Notes: a model not told the origin generated them from the sequence alone. 64,000 bases of DNA from Prauserella aidingensis (GCF_024171865.1 NZ_JAMTCN010000011.1:80926-144925); one strand, 5' to 3'; positions 1 through 8,180 are shown, counted from the first letter of the stretch. Numbers and translations are program-made.

Positions 1-919
1 CCTCCGGCGAGGCGGCGAGCGGGACGGCGCGTTCGGCCGGTGACGGGCACGCGGCCGCGATGCCGTCGAGCACCTCCGCGAGTCCGAGCCCCGTCTCGGC
101 GCACACCGGGATCACGGGGTGGAAGGCGGCGCGGGACACGGCCGTCTCGAGATCGGCGACGAGCGTGTCCTCGGCGATGTCCTCACCGGCCAGGTAGCGG
201 TCCATCAGGGACTCGTCCTCGCTCTCGGCGATGATCCCCTCGATGAGCTCGTCGCGTGCCGTGGCGAGGCGGTCGAGGTCGGCCGGATCGGGATCGCCCA
301 CGACGGGCGGGTGGCCGCCGGCGTAGTCGTAGCGGCGTCCGGTGATCAGGCCGACGAGCGCCGTGCCGTCGCGGGCGGGCAGGTAGAGCGGCAGCACCCC
401 GTCGCCGAACGCCTCGGCGCAGGCGGCGATCTCCCCGTCGACGTCCGCCCTGGCGTGGTCGAGGCGGGACACCAGCACCGCGCGCGGCATGCCGATCCGG
501 GCGCACTCCTGCCACACCGCGACCGTCGCGGCGTCCACACCGTGACCGGCCGAGACGACGAACAGGGCGGCGTCGGCCGCGCGCAGGCCGGCACGCAGTT
601 CGCCCACGAAATCGGCGTAGCCGGGGGTGTCGATGAGGTTGATCTTCACGTCGCCGTGCGTGGCGGTGCGGTGCAGCAGGGGCGCGACCGCGAGCCCGAC
701 GGAACGCTGCTGGCGGAGGGCCACCGGGTCGTGGTCGAACACGGCCCCGCCGTCGCCGGACGCCGTGCGGCCGCCAGAACCCGCCACGGCGACGAGCGCC
801 TCGGCGAGCGTCGTCTTGCCCGCGCCGGACGGCCCGACCAGCGCGACGTTGCGCAGCCGGGCCGGGTCGTCCACGACGACGGCGCCCGCATCGCCTCCTT
901 TGCTGTGTTTCTCGGTCAT
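1..919 (-). CDS. Elongation factor G-like GTPase (EF-G2 type), 3' end outside window
   Basis: This minus-strand gene starts at ATG 919, with GAGGAGG about 6 nt upstream, and stays open to the left edge, giving 306 N-terminal residues. It has the G1 P-loop GPSGAGKT (residues 29-36) and G3 DTPG (97-100), followed by a stretch typical of translation-factor GTPases. The overall pattern matches the EF-G-like proteins of actinobacteria (FusA2/EF-G2 in mycobacteria), whose role in translation or ribosome rescue is poorly defined. They are not the essential FusA. The G4 motif that should read NKxD reads SRLD at 151-154. The gene is divergent from pdxS. Family assignment is good; the missing C-terminal domains cannot be checked. 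Confidence 0.8.
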   Translation of the reverse strand, partial: MTEKHSKGGDAGAVVVDDPARLRNVALVGPSGAGKTTLAEALVAVAGSGGRTASGDGGAVFDHDPVALRQQRSVGLAVAPLLHRTATHGDVKINLIDTPGYADFVGELRAGLRAADAALFVVSAGHGVDAATVAVWQECARIGMPRAVLVSRLDHARADVDGEIAACAEAFGDGVLPLYLPARDGTALVGLITGRRYDYAGGHPPVVGDPDPADLDRLATARDELIEGIIAESEDESLMDRYLAGEDIAEDTLVADLETAVSRAAFHPVIPVCAETGLGLAEVLDGIAAACPSPAERAVPLAASPE

Positions 920-1007
920 CACGGCCTCCTCGCGATTCGCCGGCACCTGTGTGCTCGATCACACACCTGTCGGCGGCCGGCGGCAAGGCGAAGCGGCTGC
1001 CGCGTCG

Positions 1008-1068
1008 AGTGGCCTTTCGAGAATGGTGCGAACTGGCCACTCCGAGAGGTCCACATGCGGCCTAGGCT
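1008..1068 (+). promoter_or_regulatory. pdxS promoter with inverted repeat AGTGGCC-N20-GGCCACT
   Basis: A perfect 7-bp inverted repeat (1008-1014 and 1035-1041) lies 20-60 nt upstream of a -10-like hexamer TAGGCT (1063-1068), which in turn is about 38 nt before the pdxS start. It sits between the divergent EF-G-like gene and pdxS. The half-site AGTGGCCT resembles the AGTGG(A/T)CT-type sites I recall for MocR/PdxR activators of pdxST in corynebacteria. That link is an inference; no pdxR gene is visible in this window. Confidence 0.45.
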
Positions 1069-1105
1069 GAGGGCGTTCCACCCGATCGGACGAAAGGTTT
1101 CCCTC

Positions 1106-2023
1106 GTGTCGACGTCGACGTCCACTGCGCAGTCGCCCACCCCCGAGACCGGCACCGCCCGCGTGAAGCGCGGCATGGCCGAGATGCTCACAGGCGGCGT
1201 GATCATGGACGTGGTCACGCCGGAGCAGGCGAAGATCGCCGAGGACGCGGGCGCCGTCGCCGTGATGGCGCTCGAGCGTGTGCCCGCCGACATCCGCGCG
1301 CAGGGCGGCGTGGCCAGGATGAGCGACCCCGACCTGATCGACGGCATCATCAACGCCGTGTCGATCCCGGTGATGGCGAAGGCCAGGATCGGGCACTTCG
1401 TCGAGGCGCAGGTGCTCCAGTCGCTCGGTGTCGACTACGTCGACGAGTCCGAGGTGCTCACGCCCGCCGACTACACGAACCACATCGACAAGTTCGCGTT
1501 CACCGTGCCGTTCGTGTGCGGTGCGACCAACCTCGGCGAGGCGCTGCGGCGCATCACCGAGGGCGCGGCCATGATCCGGTCCAAGGGCGAGGCGGGCACC
1601 GGCGACGTGTCCAACGCGACCACGCACATGCGGCAGATCCGTGCCGAGCTGCGCAAGCTGGCCGCGTTGCCGGAGGACGAGCTGTACGTCGCGGCGAAGG
1701 AGTGGCAGGCGCCCTACGAACTGGTGCGGGAGGTCGCGGCGACCGGGAAGCTGCCGGTCGTGCTGTTCACCGCCGGAGGCGTCGCGACCCCGGCCGACGC
1801 CGCGATGATGATGCAGCTCGGCGCCGAGGGCGTGTTCGTCGGCTCGGGCATCTTCAAGTCGGGTGACCCGGCGAAGCGGGCCGAGGCGATCGTCAAGGCC
1901 ACCACATTCCACGACGACCCGGACATGCTCGCGAAGGTCTCGCGCGGACTGGGCGACGCGATGGTCGGCATCAACGTCGACGACGTCCCCGAACCGCACC
2001 GCCTCGCCGAACGCGGCTGGTGA
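1106..2023 (+). CDS. pdxS: Pyridoxal 5'-phosphate synthase, lyase subunit PdxS
   Basis: PdxS condenses ribose 5-phosphate, glyceraldehyde 3-phosphate and ammonia into PLP; the ammonia comes from the glutaminase PdxT. The 305-residue product is very typical of the family (about 290-305 aa). It shows the GGVIMDVV strand with the catalytic-site Asp35, and [10 protein letters not shown] with Lys92, the lysine that forms the substrate imine in this family. I chose GTG 1106 because GAAAGG precedes it at a suitable distance and longer frames upstream run through the divergent promoter. The first ~18 residues are a variable Ser/Thr-rich leader. Its partner pdxT lies 2.7 kb downstream rather than adjacent, separated by a toxin-antitoxin pair and azlCD. 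Confidence 0.97.
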   Translation: MSTSTSTAQSPTPETGTARVKRGMAEMLTGGVIMDVVTPEQAKIAEDAGAVAVMALERVPADIRAQGGVARMSDPDLIDGIINAVSIPVMAKARIGHFVEAQVLQSLGVDYVDESEVLTPADYTNHIDKFAFTVPFVCGATNLGEALRRITEGAAMIRSKGEAGTGDVSNATTHMRQIRAELRKLAALPEDELYVAAKEWQAPYELVREVAATGKLPVVLFTAGGVATPADAAMMMQLGAEGVFVGSGIFKSGDPAKRAEAIVKATTFHDDPDMLAKVSRGLGDAMVGINVDDVPEPHRLAERGW

Positions 2024-2080
2024 CGACGGAGTCGCCCGGCTACGCAGCGCGTGTTCGCGGGAATTGTCGGTGCGGGCCGC

Positions 2081-2086
2081 TAGCCT
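2081..2086 (+). promoter_or_regulatory. -10 hexamer TAGCCT, probable leaderless promoter of the antitoxin
   Basis: TAGCCT fits the actinobacterial TANNNT -10 box and ends 6 nt before ATG 2093. Transcription would therefore begin at or next to the start codon (leaderless mRNA). No Shine-Dalgarno is present before this ATG, and no convincing -35 is visible. Confidence 0.5.
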
Positions 2087-2092
2087 GGGAGC

Positions 2093-2305
2093 ATGCCCGA
2101 CAACGCACGGCGTTCCGATGCCACGCCGCCGACCGGCCGGCCCGAGCCGTTCGGTCTCCAGGCCTATCTTGACCGGCAGCGCGAGGAGTTCGAACGCGCA
2201 GGGCCGACCGTCGCGGAGCTGCTCGCCGAGTTCGACGAGGTCCGTGCCGGCGGTGTGCCGCGTGAGCTGATCTCCCAGGTTGTCCGAGAAGATCGCGACG
2301 CGTGA
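2093..2305 (+). CDS. Small antitoxin of a VapBC-type pair
   Basis: This 70-residue, charged protein directly precedes a PIN-domain toxin and overlaps it by one base (TGATG), the arrangement expected of a VapB-like antitoxin that binds and neutralises the toxin and autoregulates the pair. The sequence itself (for example EEFERAGPTVAELLAEFDEVRAG) is a predicted helix rich in Glu/Arg with no DNA-binding fold I can name with certainty, so the role is assigned mainly by context. The leaderless promoter immediately upstream suits a self-contained operon. It is part of an islet that separates pdxS from pdxT, which suggests later insertion. Confidence 0.7.
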   Translation: MPDNARRSDATPPTGRPEPFGLQAYLDRQREEFERAGPTVAELLAEFDEVRAGGVPRELISQVVREDRDA

Positions 2306-2733
2306 TGTCGACCGACGGCTACTTCGTCCTCGACGCCTCGGCGCTCGTCGAGGTGATGGCGGCAAGGGATCCCGACCAGGCGCTTCTGCGGCGGGTCTAC
2401 ACCGGCCGGGCGGCTGCGCCCGAACTGATCGACATCGAAGTGCTCAGTTCCCTCAGGAAACATCTGGGACGCGGCGAGATGGAGGACCGCGTCGCGCAAC
2501 ATGCCGCCGCGAGACTGGCGCAGTTCCCGGTGGAGCGTTCGCCGCACCGGGCACTCGTCCCCAGGGTGTGGGAACTGCGGCATGCCGTGACGCCGTATGA
2601 CGCAACCTATGTCGCTCTCGCAGAGGAGCTCGGGGTGCCGCTGGTCACCACCGATGCCAGGCTCGGCGGATCGAACGGCCACGTGGCCGACATCGAGGTG
2701 TACCCGACTTCCACATCGCCCGCGGGGCGGTGA
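2305..2733 (+). CDS. vapC: PIN-domain ribonuclease toxin (VapC-like)
   Basis: VapC toxins are Mg2+-dependent RNases that cleave tRNA or rRNA when not bound by VapB. The 142-residue product has the PIN-domain order: FVLDASALVE (Asp10), LIDIEVLSSL (Glu45), TPYDATYVAL (Asp99) and LVTTDARL (Asp117), that is, the four acidic residues of the active site. Length is typical (about 130-145 aa). ATG 2305 overlaps the antitoxin stop as TGATG; GTG 2302, one codon earlier, is an equally possible start and would overlap by 4 nt. Toxin identity is secure from the motifs; the RNA target is unknown. Confidence 0.9.
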   Translation: MSTDGYFVLDASALVEVMAARDPDQALLRRVYTGRAAAPELIDIEVLSSLRKHLGRGEMEDRVAQHAAARLAQFPVERSPHRALVPRVWELRHAVTPYDATYVALAEELGVPLVTTDARLGGSNGHVADIEVYPTSTSPAGR

Positions 2734-2758
2734 TTGGCCGCGGGCTCCGCGTGGGCGC

Positions 2759-3379
2759 TCAGGTGTGTTCGGAGACGAGGACGGCGGTGGTGCCGGACTC
2801 GAGTGCCTCGAACACGTGCGGCAGATCGCCGGGGTAGGCGATGTAGTCGCCGGGCGCGAGTTCGGCGGGGTCGTCGCTCGGCCCCACCAGTGCGCGTCCG
2901 GTGCTGAGCACGACGTGCTCCACGACCCCGGGCATGTGCGGGTCCGATTCCCGTACCGAGCCGGGTTCGGCGGTGATCAGGTACAGGTCACGGCGCGCGT
3001 TCGGCGGGCACGTGGACAGTACCGTCGCCAGGTAGTCCGCGCGGTCGGCGGCGAACCGCGGGCCCTCGCCCGCGCGCACGAGCTGCACCTGCGGCCGTGC
3101 GGGCTGGACGAGCAACGCGAACGGGACGTCGAGCGCCACGCTCAGAGCCCAGAGCGTCTCGACGCTCGGGTTGCCCGCCGCGGATTCGAGCTGCGACAGC
3201 GTGGACTTCGCGACGCCCGCGCGCCGCGCCAGCTCGGTCAGTGACAGGCCGGCTTTCTGTCGTTCCCTCCGGAGGGCTGCGGCGATGTGCGCCAGCGGCC
3301 CCGTGGTCTCGGGTGCCGTTCCGTCCGTCGCGTCCACAGCGGACTCCGGTGCCGGCTGCGCGGGGTCGGTCTCCGTCAA
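2759..3379 (-). CDS. XRE-family regulator with C-terminal cupin domain
   Basis: The 206-residue product has an Ala/Pro/Glu-rich leader, a helix-turn-helix of the Cro/CI (XRE) class at about 28-87 (LTELARRAGVAKSTLSQLES), and a cupin fold at about 100-206 with HMPGVVEHVVLSTG and LAPGDYIAYPGDLPH. Such HTH-cupin proteins are ligand-responsive repressors or activators that control a neighbouring transport or catabolic gene. It is divergent from azlCD and separated by only 64 bp, so it probably controls that exporter. The start is TTG 3379, supported by GGAG 7 nt upstream; the only other in-frame starts would cut into the leader. The ligand could be an amino acid but this is inferred from context. 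Confidence 0.88.
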   Translation of the reverse strand: MTETDPAQPAPESAVDATDGTAPETTGPLAHIAAALRRERQKAGLSLTELARRAGVAKSTLSQLESAAGNPSVETLWALSVALDVPFALLVQPARPQVQLVRAGEGPRFAADRADYLATVLSTCPPNARRDLYLITAEPGSVRESDPHMPGVVEHVVLSTGRALVGPSDDPAELAPGDYIAYPGDLPHVFEALESGTTAVLVSEHT

Positions 3380-3418
3380 CTGTTCGCTCCATCGGTCCGA
3401 CTGTTCAGCTTGACGAAC
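3379..3418. promoter_or_regulatory. Candidate operator between XRE/cupin gene and azlC
   Basis: Two ACTGTTC direct repeats (3379-3385 and 3400-3406) are spaced exactly 21 bp, two helical turns. The second also forms an inverted repeat with GAAC (GTTC at 3403-3406, GAAC at 3415-3418). The cluster occupies the start region of the minus-strand regulator gene and the shared 64-bp promoter, a position expected for autoregulation. Assignment as the XRE operator is inferred. Confidence 0.4.
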
Positions 3419-3443
3419 GCGGCCACGGTGTTCACCATGTCAG

Positions 3444-4196
3444 GTGATGCGTTCGATGTGGCGAACACTAACAACCCGGCTCGGTCCCGGCCTACTGCGT
3501 GACATCGCGCTCGTCTGCGCCGCCGACGGACTCGTCGGTGCCTCCTTCGGGGCGATCACGGTCGGCTCGGGGCTGCCGCTGTGGTTGCCGATGCTCATGT
3601 CCGTGGTCGTGTTCGCCGGCGCGGCGCAGTTCATGTTCGTCGGACTGGTGGCCTCCGGCGGCAACCCGATCGCCGCCGTGCTCGCCGGACTGCTGGTCAA
3701 CGCGCGGCACCTGCCGTTCGGGTTCGCGGTCGGCGACGTGTTCGGCCGCGGACTCGCGCGGCGGGCGGTCGGCGCCCACCTGATGATCGACGAGACGGTC
3801 GCCTTCGCCCTCGCCCAGCGGGACGCCGACCGCCGGCGCACGGCGTTCTGGGTCTGCGGCATCATGCTTTTCGTCTGCTGGAACGTCGGGGCCGTGGCGG
3901 GCGCGTTCGGCGGCACGGTCATCTCCGACACCGACGCCTTCGGCCTCGACGCCGCGTTCCCCGCCGTGTTGCTCGCCCTCGTGCTGCCGTCGCTGAAGGA
4001 TCGCGCGACGCGGCTCGCCGTCGCCGTGGGTGTGGCCGTCGCCCTGGCCACGTCACCGCTGCTGCCCGCCGGCGTGCCCGTACTGCTGGCCCTCGCGGGC
4101 GTGCTCGTCACCCTCGGCGCCGCCCCGGACCCACCACGCGACGGCTCCCGTGATCCCGCCGCCGCGCCACCGGCTCGCTCGGAGGACGCCACATGA
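3444..4196 (+). CDS. azlC: AzlC-family branched-chain amino acid exporter, large subunit
   Basis: AzlC with its small partner AzlD forms an inner-membrane exporter for branched-chain amino acids (the BrnFE type in Corynebacterium). The 250-residue product has the family pattern: an N-terminal GASFGAITVGSGLPLW segment, FAGAAQFMFVGL in the second helix, LVNARHLPFG, and LMIDETVAFAL, followed by several hydrophobic segments. The Pro/Arg-rich tail after about 230 is not conserved. The start is uncertain: GTG 3444, ATG 3447 and ATG 3456 are in frame and none has a strong Shine-Dalgarno. The stop overlaps azlD by 4 nt (ATGA), so the two are translationally coupled. The XRE/cupin gene is divergent. 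Confidence 0.93.
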   Translation: MMRSMWRTLTTRLGPGLLRDIALVCAADGLVGASFGAITVGSGLPLWLPMLMSVVVFAGAAQFMFVGLVASGGNPIAAVLAGLLVNARHLPFGFAVGDVFGRGLARRAVGAHLMIDETVAFALAQRDADRRRTAFWVCGIMLFVCWNVGAVAGAFGGTVISDTDAFGLDAAFPAVLLALVLPSLKDRATRLAVAVGVAVALATSPLLPAGVPVLLALAGVLVTLGAAPDPPRDGSRDPAAAPPARSEDAT

Positions 4197-4516
4197 TCAG
4201 CCCGTTGGTGCTCGTGGTCGCCACCGTCGTGCTGGGCGCGGGCACGTTCGCGTTCCGCGTCGCAGGTCCCGCGCTGCGCAGCCGCGTCACGCTGTCGGAC
4301 CGCGCCGAGCAGCTCATGGCGACGGCCGCCGTCGTGCTCCTCGCGGCCCTCGTCGCGACGTCGGCGCTGCTCGAGGATGGCGACTTCGCGGGCGTGGCCC
4401 GGCCCGCGGGTGTCGCGGTCGGCGGACTGCTGGCGTGGCGGAAGGCGCCGTTCGTGGTCGTCGTCCTCGCCGCCGCGGCCACCGCCGCGGGACTCCGGCT
4501 GCTCGGCGTGCCGTAG
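4193..4516 (+). CDS. azlD: AzlD-family small subunit of branched-chain amino acid exporter
   Basis: This 107-residue protein is almost entirely hydrophobic, with about four transmembrane segments, which is the size and profile of AzlD/BrnE. It carries the characteristic [12 protein letters not shown] motif near residues 17-28 and [16 protein letters not shown] near the C-terminus. It starts at ATG 4193 inside the azlC stop and presumably assembles with AzlC. The identification rests on this profile plus its position directly behind azlC. Confidence 0.92.
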   Translation: MISPLVLVVATVVLGAGTFAFRVAGPALRSRVTLSDRAEQLMATAAVVLLAALVATSALLEDGDFAGVARPAGVAVGGLLAWRKAPFVVVVLAAAATAAGLRLLGVP

Positions 4517-4550
4517 GACCGCACTCGCCGGGAGCTTCCGCCGGGGTGGG

Positions 4551-4556
4551 TACGCT
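4551..4556 (+). promoter_or_regulatory. -10 hexamer TACGCT, probable pdxT promoter
   Basis: TACGCT fits TANNNT and lies about 180 bp before pdxT, in the azlD-pdxT gap. Transcription from here would give a ~170-nt leader containing the 18-bp tandem repeat at 4655-4706. It suggests that pdxT and yebC have their own promoter now that they are split from pdxS. Confidence 0.35.
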
Positions 4557-4654
4557 GGACGGACCAACGCGAGCGGCCGACCTGCGTCGCCGCCCACGCG
4601 CCGGGTCCGCGGGCCGTCGGCTCCGCGCCGCAGCGGAGCAAGCGCCCTCGGGAA

Positions 4655-4706
4655 CAGGTGCTCGCGGGAAAACAGGTGCTCGCGGGAAAACAGGTGCTCG
4701 CGGGAA
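4655..4706 (+). repeat. 18-bp tandem repeat, nearly three copies
   Basis: The unit CAGGTGCTCGCGGGAAAA occurs at 4655-4672, 4673-4690 and again, shortened, at 4691-4706. It lies in the azlD-pdxT gap, in the probable 5' leader of pdxT, immediately before the pdxT ribosome binding site. Copies are identical, so the expansion is recent. Confidence 0.9.
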
Positions 4707-4733
4707 CGACGAGAGTCCGGAGGAACGATCCGC

Positions 4734-5369
4734 GTGAACGCCCGCCCGACGATCGGGGTGCTCGCCCTGCAGGGCAACGTGCGTGAGCACACCGCGGCGC
4801 TCGAGCGCGCAGGCGCGACGGCGGCACCGGTGCGCACGCCGGACGAACTCGCGCGCGTGGACGGCCTGGTCCTGCCGGGCGGCGAGTCGACCACGATGTC
4901 GCGCCTGCTGGTCACCTTCGGACTGCTCGAATCGGTCCGGCAACGGCTCGCCGCGGGCATGCCCGCCTACGGGTCGTGTGCCGGCATGATCCTGTTGGCC
5001 CGTACCGTCCTGGACGGCAGGCCCGACCAGGAGCAGCTCGGCGGACTCGACGTCGTCGTGCGGCGCAACGCCTTCGGCAGGCAGGTCGACTCGTTCGAGG
5101 CCGACCTCGCCGTCGACGGAACCGGGGACGAGCCGATCCGCGCCGTCTTCATCCGCGCGCCGTGGGTCGAGAAGGTGGGTGAGGACGTGGACGTGCTGGC
5201 CAGAGTGCCGCACACCGCGGAGGCTGGGGACGCGGCCGATAGGATCGTCGCCGTCCGTCAGGGCAGGGTGCTCGCAACGGCGTTCCACCCCGAGCTCACC
5301 GGGGACGACCGGATGCACCGGCTGTTGGTGGGCATCGCGGAAGAAGACGTAGATCTGGAGGAGAGATGA
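4734..5369 (+). CDS. pdxT: Pyridoxal 5'-phosphate synthase, glutaminase subunit PdxT
   Basis: PdxT hydrolyses glutamine and channels ammonia to PdxS. The 211-residue product begins [16 protein letters not shown]. It has the oxyanion-strand motif [15 protein letters not shown], the nucleophile elbow [12 protein letters not shown] with Cys82, and ATAFHPELT with the His of the triad near the C-terminus. GTG 4734 is chosen because GGAGG lies about 8 nt upstream and it aligns with known PdxT starts; the open frame extends much further upstream but through the tandem repeat. The stop overlaps yebC (ATGA), so the two are one transcript, a pairing common in actinobacteria. Confidence 0.97.
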   Translation: MNARPTIGVLALQGNVREHTAALERAGATAAPVRTPDELARVDGLVLPGGESTTMSRLLVTFGLLESVRQRLAAGMPAYGSCAGMILLARTVLDGRPDQEQLGGLDVVVRRNAFGRQVDSFEADLAVDGTGDEPIRAVFIRAPWVEKVGEDVDVLARVPHTAEAGDAADRIVAVRQGRVLATAFHPELTGDDRMHRLLVGIAEEDVDLEER

Positions 5370-6118
5370 GCGGCCACTCCAAGTGGGCCACCACCAAGCA
5401 CAAGAAGGCCGCCCTCGACGCCAAGCGTGGCAAGCTGTTCGCGAAGCTGATCAAGAACATCGAGGTCGCTGCGCGTACGGGCGGGGGCGACCCGGACGCG
5501 AACCCGACGCTGTTCGACGCCATCCAGAAGGCGAAGAAGAACTCGGTCCCCGCCGACAACGTCGAGCGCGCGCGCAAGCGCGGCGCCGGTGAGGAGGCCG
5601 GCGGCTCGGACTGGCAGGAGATCACGTACGAGGGCTACGGCTCCAACGGTGTCGCCGTCCTCATCGAGTGCCTCACCGACAACAAGAACCGCGCCGCGGG
5701 CGAGGTGCGGACGGCGCTCAGCCGCAACGGCGGTTCGCTGGCCGACCCGGGCTCGGTGGCATACCTGTTCACCCGCAAGGGCATCGTGCTCATGAACAAG
5801 GGCGACAAGTCCGAGGACGACGTGCTCATGGCGGTGCTGGACGCGGGTGCCGAGGAGGTCAACGACCTCGGCGAGACCTTCGAGATCGTCTCCGAGCCCG
5901 GCGACCTGGTCGCGGTGCGCACGGCGGTGCAGGAAGCCGGCTTCGACTACGACTCCGCCGAGCTGAGCTTCCAGCCGTCGGTGAACGTGCCGCTCGACGT
6001 CGAGGGCGCCAAGAAGGTCTTCCGGTTGATCGACGCACTCGAGGACTGCGACGACGTGCAGAACGTCTATACCAACTTCGACGTCTCCGACGAGGTGATG
6101 GCCGAGGCGACCGCCTGA
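5366..6118 (+). CDS. yebC: YebC/PmpR/TACO1-family protein
   Basis: The 250-residue product starts [22 protein letters not shown], the invariant N-terminus of the YebC family, followed by [14 protein letters not shown] and the NVERARKRG helix. The family was annotated as transcriptional regulators, but members act on translation (TACO1 in mitochondria, YebC in bacteria helping ribosomes at proline stretches), so the old name should be treated with care. It is translationally coupled to pdxT and followed by a hairpin at 6130-6147. Length is standard. Confidence 0.96.
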   Translation: MSGHSKWATTKHKKAALDAKRGKLFAKLIKNIEVAARTGGGDPDANPTLFDAIQKAKKNSVPADNVERARKRGAGEEAGGSDWQEITYEGYGSNGVAVLIECLTDNKNRAAGEVRTALSRNGGSLADPGSVAYLFTRKGIVLMNKGDKSEDDVLMAVLDAGAEEVNDLGETFEIVSEPGDLVAVRTAVQEAGFDYDSAELSFQPSVNVPLDVEGAKKVFRLIDALEDCDDVQNVYTNFDVSDEVMAEATA

Positions 6119-6129
6119 GCGTCTCCCGT

Positions 6130-6147
6130 GGTACGCCCCGGCGTACC
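6130..6147 (+). terminator. Hairpin after yebC
   Basis: GGTACGCC (6130-6137) and GGCGTACC (6140-6147) are perfect complements, only 12 nt after the yebC stop. There is no T-tract. It may mark the end of the pdxT-yebC transcript, but factor-independent termination is unproven. Confidence 0.4.
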
Positions 6148-6194
6148 GGAATCCCGACGTCTCGGAATCACGGCGTTTCGGAATTCACGGCGCC
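6147..6194 (+). repeat. 16-bp imperfect tandem repeat, three copies
   Basis: Three diverged units beginning CGGAAT (6147-6162, 6163-6178, 6179-6194), the last two differing by a shifted T. The repeat is intergenic, between yebC and the DUF4262 gene, and abuts the hairpin at 6130-6147. Function unknown. Confidence 0.7.
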
Positions 6195-6309
6195 CGGTGG
6201 TGGCAGGCGAGTCCTGCCGCCGCCGGGCGCCGTCGTCGTGTGCGGGGGTGCGCCCGCTGCGTGTTCGTGCGGCGCGGGCGGTGGGATTCGCCGTGGGGGA
6301 TGGGGCAGA

Positions 6310-6846
6310 ATGCACGCCGTGAGTGTCGAGACGCCGGATTCCGCGAACACCGCCGACCCCGACGACGAACTCCGGGAGTGGATCGTCGCCGAGGCCGAAC
6401 GGCGGGGCAACGCGGTAATCAGCGTGGCGGCCGACGAACGCGGCGCGGGCTACGCCTTCACCGTGTGCGCCTGGGCGATGCACGGCATCCCCGAGGCCGT
6501 CGTGATCGGACTGCCCCCGGAACTCGCGCCGGTGCTGCTGGACGCCTACGTCGACCGTGCCGCCACGGGCGAGGAGTTCCGGTGCGGCGAGCTGTACCGC
6601 GACTTCTTCGACGGCGTGCCCGTCACGTTCGAACGAGTCAACGCGGGCCACTATCCGGAGTTCTTCGGCAGCGCGTTCGTGGTCTACCCCGAGGGTGACT
6701 TCCCCGCGTTGCAGATCATCGTGCCGACCCCCGACGGTCACTGGCCGTGGGCCGCGGCCGCGCCCGAGGGGTTCGCGTCGTGGCAGCCGGTGCTCACCGA
6801 GAGCGGCAGGCCCGAGAGCTGGACCCCCGGCGTCGACGGTCCCTGA
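6310..6846 (+). CDS. DUF4262-domain protein
   Basis: The 178-residue product resembles DUF4262 proteins: [31 protein letters not shown] near residues 50-80, then [21 protein letters not shown] and [15 protein letters not shown]. The family has no established biochemical role. ATG 6310 is used; GTG 6319, three codons later, is possible. The gene interrupts the pdxT-yebC / ruvCAB order otherwise conserved in related genomes, so it is likely a lineage-specific addition. Confidence 0.85.
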   Translation: MHAVSVETPDSANTADPDDELREWIVAEAERRGNAVISVAADERGAGYAFTVCAWAMHGIPEAVVIGLPPELAPVLLDAYVDRAATGEEFRCGELYRDFFDGVPVTFERVNAGHYPEFFGSAFVVYPEGDFPALQIIVPTPDGHWPWAAAAPEGFASWQPVLTESGRPESWTPGVDGP

Positions 6847-6919
6847 CCGCACGACGCGGGGACACGCCCGCGGGCGCGTGGGTCCGGCGCGCCTGTCGGA
6901 CCGTCCGCCGCGCGGGCGG

Positions 6920-6947
6920 TACTGTGACGGCTCGAACGGATGTTCCC
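6920..6947 (+). promoter_or_regulatory. ruvC promoter with LexA-type SOS box
   Basis: A -10-like TACTGT (6920-6925) is followed by TCGAAC-GGAT-GTTCCC (6932-6947). The actinobacterial/Gram-positive LexA consensus is TCGAAC-N4-GTTCGA, so 10 of 12 defined positions match. The box would overlap the transcription start, 17 nt before the ruvC GTG, a position suited to repression. DNA-damage induction of ruvCAB through LexA is known in related actinobacteria. Confidence 0.7.
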
Positions 6948-6963
6948 GAACAGGGGGAGACAG

Positions 6964-7575
6964 GTGCGCGTGCTCGGTGTGGACCCCGGGCTGACCCGGT
7001 GCGGTCTCGGCGTCGTCGACGGCGGACTCGGCCGGTCGGTGACGTGCGTGGCCGTCGACGTGGTGCGCACGCCCGCGGACGCCGAGCTGGCCACGCGGCT
7101 GTTGCGGATCTCCGACGCGGTCGAGCACTGGCTGGACGTCCACCGTCCCGAGGCGGTCGCCGTCGAGCGGGTGTTCAGCCAGCACAACGTGCGCACCGTC
7201 ATGGGCACCGCGCAGGCGGGCGGTGTCGTGGCGCTGAACGCGGCGCGGCGCGGATTGCCGGTCGTGTTCCACACCCCGAGCGAGGTGAAGGCCGCGGTGA
7301 CCGGATCGGGCCGCGCCGACAAGGCACAGGTCACCGGCATGGTCACGCGGCTGCTGAAGCTCGAGTCGCAACCGAAACCCGCCGACGCCGCGGACGCGCT
7401 GGCGCTGGCGATCTGCCACCTCTGGCGGGAACCGATGCGCGAACGCCTGGCGGCGGCGGAGGAGAAGGCCGCGCAACTGGCGCGCGCCCACAAGGCGAAA
7501 CTCGCCGCGGCGGCGAAGGACAGGGCCCGGCGGGCCGCGGGCGACACGAACAGCGAAAGGAACACGCGCCGGTGA
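6964..7575 (+). CDS. ruvC: Crossover junction endodeoxyribonuclease RuvC
   Basis: RuvC resolves Holliday junctions with RuvAB. The 203-residue product has the four acidic residues of the RNase H-like active site: Asp7 ([13 protein letters not shown]), Glu68 (VAVERVF), Asp141 and Asp144 (DAADALALA). A basic Lys/Arg-rich tail after about 170 makes it slightly longer than E. coli RuvC. GTG 6964 is selected because GGGGGAGA precedes it and the protein then begins at the conserved first beta-strand. It overlaps ruvA by 4 nt (GTGA) and is controlled by the LexA-like box upstream. Confidence 0.97.
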   Translation: MRVLGVDPGLTRCGLGVVDGGLGRSVTCVAVDVVRTPADAELATRLLRISDAVEHWLDVHRPEAVAVERVFSQHNVRTVMGTAQAGGVVALNAARRGLPVVFHTPSEVKAAVTGSGRADKAQVTGMVTRLLKLESQPKPADAADALALAICHLWREPMRERLAAAEEKAAQLARAHKAKLAAAAKDRARRAAGDTNSERNTRR

Positions 7576-8171
7576 TCTCCTCGGTGAAAGGTGAGGTCCT
7601 CTCGATCGGTCTCGACCACGCGGTCGTCGAGGTCGGGGGAGTGGGCCTCGCGGTGCAGGCCACGCCTGCGACACTGGCGACGCTCCGCCGCGGCGACGAG
7701 GCGCGGCTCGCGACGTCGCTGGTGGTGCGGGAGGACTCGCTGACGCTGTTCGGCTTCGCCGACACCGAGGCGCGTGACCTGTTCGCCCTGCTGCAGACCG
7801 TGTCCGGCATCGGCCCCCGGTTGGCGCTCGCGGCGCTGGCCGTGCTCGACCCGGACCAGCTCCGCACCGCACTGGCCGACGGCAACATCACGACGTTGAC
7901 CCAGGTGCCCGGGATCGGCCGCAAGGGCGCCGAGCGGCTCACCCTCGAACTGCGCGACAAGGTGCTCGCAGGCGACCCGGGCGACGGCGCGGTCGGCGCA
8001 CGGCAGGACGACGGCGCGGCGCGTGCCGAGGTCGTCGAGGCGCTCGTCGGTCTCGGGTTCGCGCAGAAGCAGTCCGAGCAGGCCGTGGAGAAGGTCGCGG
8101 CCGAGCACGCGGGGGCCGACACGTCCGCGCTGCTCCGTGCCGCGCTCACCACCCTCGGCACGAAACGCTGA
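7572..8171 (+). CDS. ruvA: Holliday junction branch migration subunit RuvA
   Basis: RuvA binds four-way junctions as a tetramer and loads RuvB. The 199-residue product opens [24 protein letters not shown], the OB-fold strand of RuvA. It has two helix-hairpin-helix motifs ([17 protein letters not shown] and [19 protein letters not shown]) and a C-terminal domain ([12 protein letters not shown]) that contacts RuvB, after an acidic linker. The start GTG 7572 overlaps the ruvC stop. Length is normal. Confidence 0.97.
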   Translation: MISSVKGEVLSIGLDHAVVEVGGVGLAVQATPATLATLRRGDEARLATSLVVREDSLTLFGFADTEARDLFALLQTVSGIGPRLALAALAVLDPDQLRTALADGNITTLTQVPGIGRKGAERLTLELRDKVLAGDPGDGAVGARQDDGAARAEVVEALVGLGFAQKQSEQAVEKVAAEHAGADTSALLRAALTTLGTKR

Positions 8172-8180
8172 CCGCTCACC

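Noticed and set aside
119..1105. N-terminal extension of pdxS, open from 119
   Set aside because: It would run through the divergent EF-G-like gene and its promoter; GTG 1106 has a ribosome binding site and matches the family start.
4655..4706. Short repeats that could look like CRISPR
   Set aside because: Units are directly adjacent without spacers, only three copies, and no cas gene is in the window.
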